Shown here: positions 4,370-5,690 of the stretch, piece by piece
Position numbering within the stretch: position 1 is the stretch's first letter
How the letters are laid out: each line of letters begins with the position of its first letter
From: Actinomycetota bacterium
GTDB lineage: Bacteria > Actinomycetota > Acidimicrobiia > IMCC26256 > PALSA-610
Reading direction: 5' to 3'
NCBI GenBank assembly: GCA_030839105.1
Contig: JAUZEI010000526.1
Span: 1 to 5,690, forward strand
Length of the DNA stretch: 5,690 nucleotides
The notes under the pieces: model-generated
What the model was told of the DNA's origin: nothing
Databases searched by the model: none
Seen by the model: the letters and a program-made list of their open reading frames with translations, nothing else
Program-made: the position numbers and the translations under genes

Positions 4370-5690
4370 ATGCTTCCGAAGTTGGCCAGTTGGTGTTATC
4401 GACGGCGGCGCCTCGTCGTCGTCGCCTGGATCATTCTGCTCGTCGGCGTGAACGTGCTCGCGAAGTCGGCGGGCGGCGATCTGTTGAAATCGCTGTCGTT
4501 GCCGGGTACCGAGTCGCAGAAGACGTTCGACGTGATGAAGAACGACTTCAAGCAGGCGGGCGACACGGGTTATCTCGTGTTCAAGTCGAACACGCCCGGC
4601 GGGGTGCAGTCGCGCGAGGCCTTCGACACGATCGAGAAGAAGGTCGCGCCCGCTCTGCGCAAGGAAAAGCACGTCGTTTCGGTCGTCACCCCGTACGAAC
4701 CCGGAGGTTCGGGCTTCTTCTCGAAGGACGGCAAGATCGCGTACGGCGAGATTCAGTTCGACGTGCAGTCGAACGACGTGCCGGTCAACCTCGCAAAAGA
4801 CATGCGCAGCATCGTCTCGAAGGCGAATACCCCGTCGCTCGAGGTCGAGCTGGGCGGCTCGATGTTCACCGATCAGAGCCAGCCGGCGAGCGAAGCGATC
4901 GGCATCCTCGCCGCGGTCCTGATCCTGTTGATCGCGTTCGGTTCGGTGCTCGCGATGGGCCTCCCGATCATGACCGCCCTGTTCGGCATCGGCACCGGCC
5001 TCGCGATCGTCACGTTGCTCGCCCGCTTCACCGACGTGCCGTCGTTCGCGCCACAGGTGACCGCGATGATCGGTATCGGGGTCGGAATCGACTACGCGCT
5101 GTTCATCAGCACCCGTTATCGAGAGGCGCTGCACGACGGTCTCGAGCCCGAGGCCGCGGTCGTGCACTCGATCGACACGAGTGGCCGCGCGGTGCTGTTC
5201 GCGGGTGGCACCGTCGTCATCTCTCTGCTCGGACTGTTCCTGATCGGGCTCTCGTTCATCCGCGGGCTCTCGATCGGTGCCGCGCTCGCCGTGCTGCTCG
5301 TCATGGCCGCCGCGGTCACGCTGTTGCCCGCGGTGCTCGGGTTCGTCGGCCACACGATCGACAAGTGGGCGTTGCCGACGGCGAAGCGACCGAAGCCGCC
5401 GGAACACACGATCTGGGCCCGGTGGAGTCGCACGATCCAGCGCCGCCCGTGGCCGGTGGCGGCCGCGGGTCTCGTCGTGCTGCTGGTGCTCGCGATCCCG
5501 GCCGCGGGTCTGCGGCTGGGCATCGCCGACGCGGGCAACGACCCGACCAAGCTGACGACCCGCCGCGCGTACGACCTCCTGAGTCAGGGTTTCGGACCGG
5601 GCTTCAACGGTCCGTTGCTCGTTGCGAGTGAGACCCATTCGCCGGGCGACGTCGCGGCGATGAACCGCGTCGCGGCCGCGATCGAGAAGA
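4370..5690 (+). CDS. MMPL-family (RND-type) membrane transporter, N-terminal part (3' truncated by window edge)
   Basis: The frame is open for 440 codons from ATG 4370 to the right edge with no stop. These proton-driven inner-membrane proteins of the RND superfamily export lipids or other hydrophobic compounds; the mycobacterial MmpL proteins are the best-known members. The visible layout is the RND plan. Basic residues WCYRRRR precede TM1 (about 14-31), followed by a soluble extracytoplasmic domain (about 35-172). TM2-TM6 lie at about 176-194, 196-218, 230-248, 274-294 and 300-325, then a cytoplasmic linker, TM7 (about 362-381) and the start of the second external domain. TM4 carries GIGVGIDYALFISTRYREAL, with the proton-relay Asp241-Tyr242 of the family. 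LLPAVLG (318-324) is the usual end of the first repeat. Full members have 11-12 membrane segments and about 700 or more residues, so roughly half is missing. The substrate cannot be inferred. Confidence 0.93.
   Translation, partial: MLPKLASWCYRRRRLVVVAWIILLVGVNVLAKSAGGDLLKSLSLPGTESQKTFDVMKNDFKQAGDTGYLVFKSNTPGGVQSREAFDTIEKKVAPALRKEKHVVSVVTPYEPGGSGFFSKDGKIAYGEIQFDVQSNDVPVNLAKDMRSIVSKANTPSLEVELGGSMFTDQSQPASEAIGILAAVLILLIAFGSVLAMGLPIMTALFGIGTGLAIVTLLARFTDVPSFAPQVTAMIGIGVGIDYALFISTRYREALHDGLEPEAAVVHSIDTSGRAVLFAGGTVVISLLGLFLIGLSFIRGLSIGAALAVLLVMAAAVTLLPAVLGFVGHTIDKWALPTAKRPKPPEHTIWARWSRTIQRRPWPVAAAGLVVLLVLAIPAAGLRLGIADAGNDPTKLTTRRAYDLLSQGFGPGFNGPLLVASETHSPGDVAAMNRVAAAIEK

Noticed and set aside
4390..5631. 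A 413-codon plus-strand frame inside the MMPL gene
   Set aside because: It is Arg-rich and low in hydrophobic residues in a shifted frame. The MMPL frame starting at 4370 explains the region.
4319..5638. A 439-codon minus-strand open frame opposite the MMPL gene
   Set aside because: Its translation is dominated by Arg, Asp, Glu, His and Gln without motifs, as expected from the antisense of a high-GC gene. The plus strand carries clear MMPL membrane segments and the GIDY motif.

Overview
The window reads as chromosomal DNA from a high-GC Gram-positive bacterium, most likely an actinobacterium and possibly of the Acidimicrobiia type. Coding regions favour G/C in the third codon position. Two protein families mainly seen in Actinomycetota are present (a DUF3303-like protein and a TIGR03086/mycothiol-dependent maleylpyruvate isomerase-type protein), and two genes have a TANNNT -10-like hexamer 6-7 nt before the ATG, as in leaderless actinobacterial transcripts. 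The lineage is inferred from these traits; no sequence search was possible.

Layout. 2-340 (+): the C-terminal part of a GNAT acetyltransferase whose start lies outside the window. 341-603: non-coding. 604-900 (+): a 98-residue ABM-like dimeric alpha/beta-barrel protein with a strong ribosome binding site. 901-1147: non-coding but rich in stem-loops. 1148-1468 (+): a 106-residue DUF3303-like protein. 1506-1857 (-): ssrA, the tmRNA gene, convergent with the DUF3303 gene. It has a 7-bp acceptor stem, an encoded CCA, a T-arm, two fully base-paired pseudoknots and a readable 9-residue proteolysis tag, ANNQMAMAA. 1858-1945: an 88-bp gap shared by ssrA and the divergent ndh. 1946-3193 (+): a type II NADH dehydrogenase. 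3223-3660 (+): a thioredoxin with a histidine-rich C-terminal tail, 29 nt downstream and probably in the same operon. 3661-3741: two tandem hairpins. 3742-4305 (+): a TIGR03086/DinB-like protein. 4370 to the right edge (+): the first 440 codons of an MMPL-family (RND-type) membrane transporter.

How the genes relate. ndh feeds NADH electrons into the membrane quinone pool, and the thioredoxin behind it handles cytosolic thiol redox, so this pair forms a small redox unit. The TIGR03086 protein may also belong to thiol (mycothiol-type) chemistry, but its substrate cannot be read from the sequence. ssrA is a housekeeping ribosome-rescue gene. The region is mostly an ordinary core-genome neighbourhood: no mobile element, CRISPR array, tRNA or phage gene was seen. 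The least ordinary items are the tmRNA tag ending in MAA instead of LAA, the His-rich thioredoxin tail built on a 21-bp tandem repeat, and the structured non-coding segment ahead of the DUF3303 gene.
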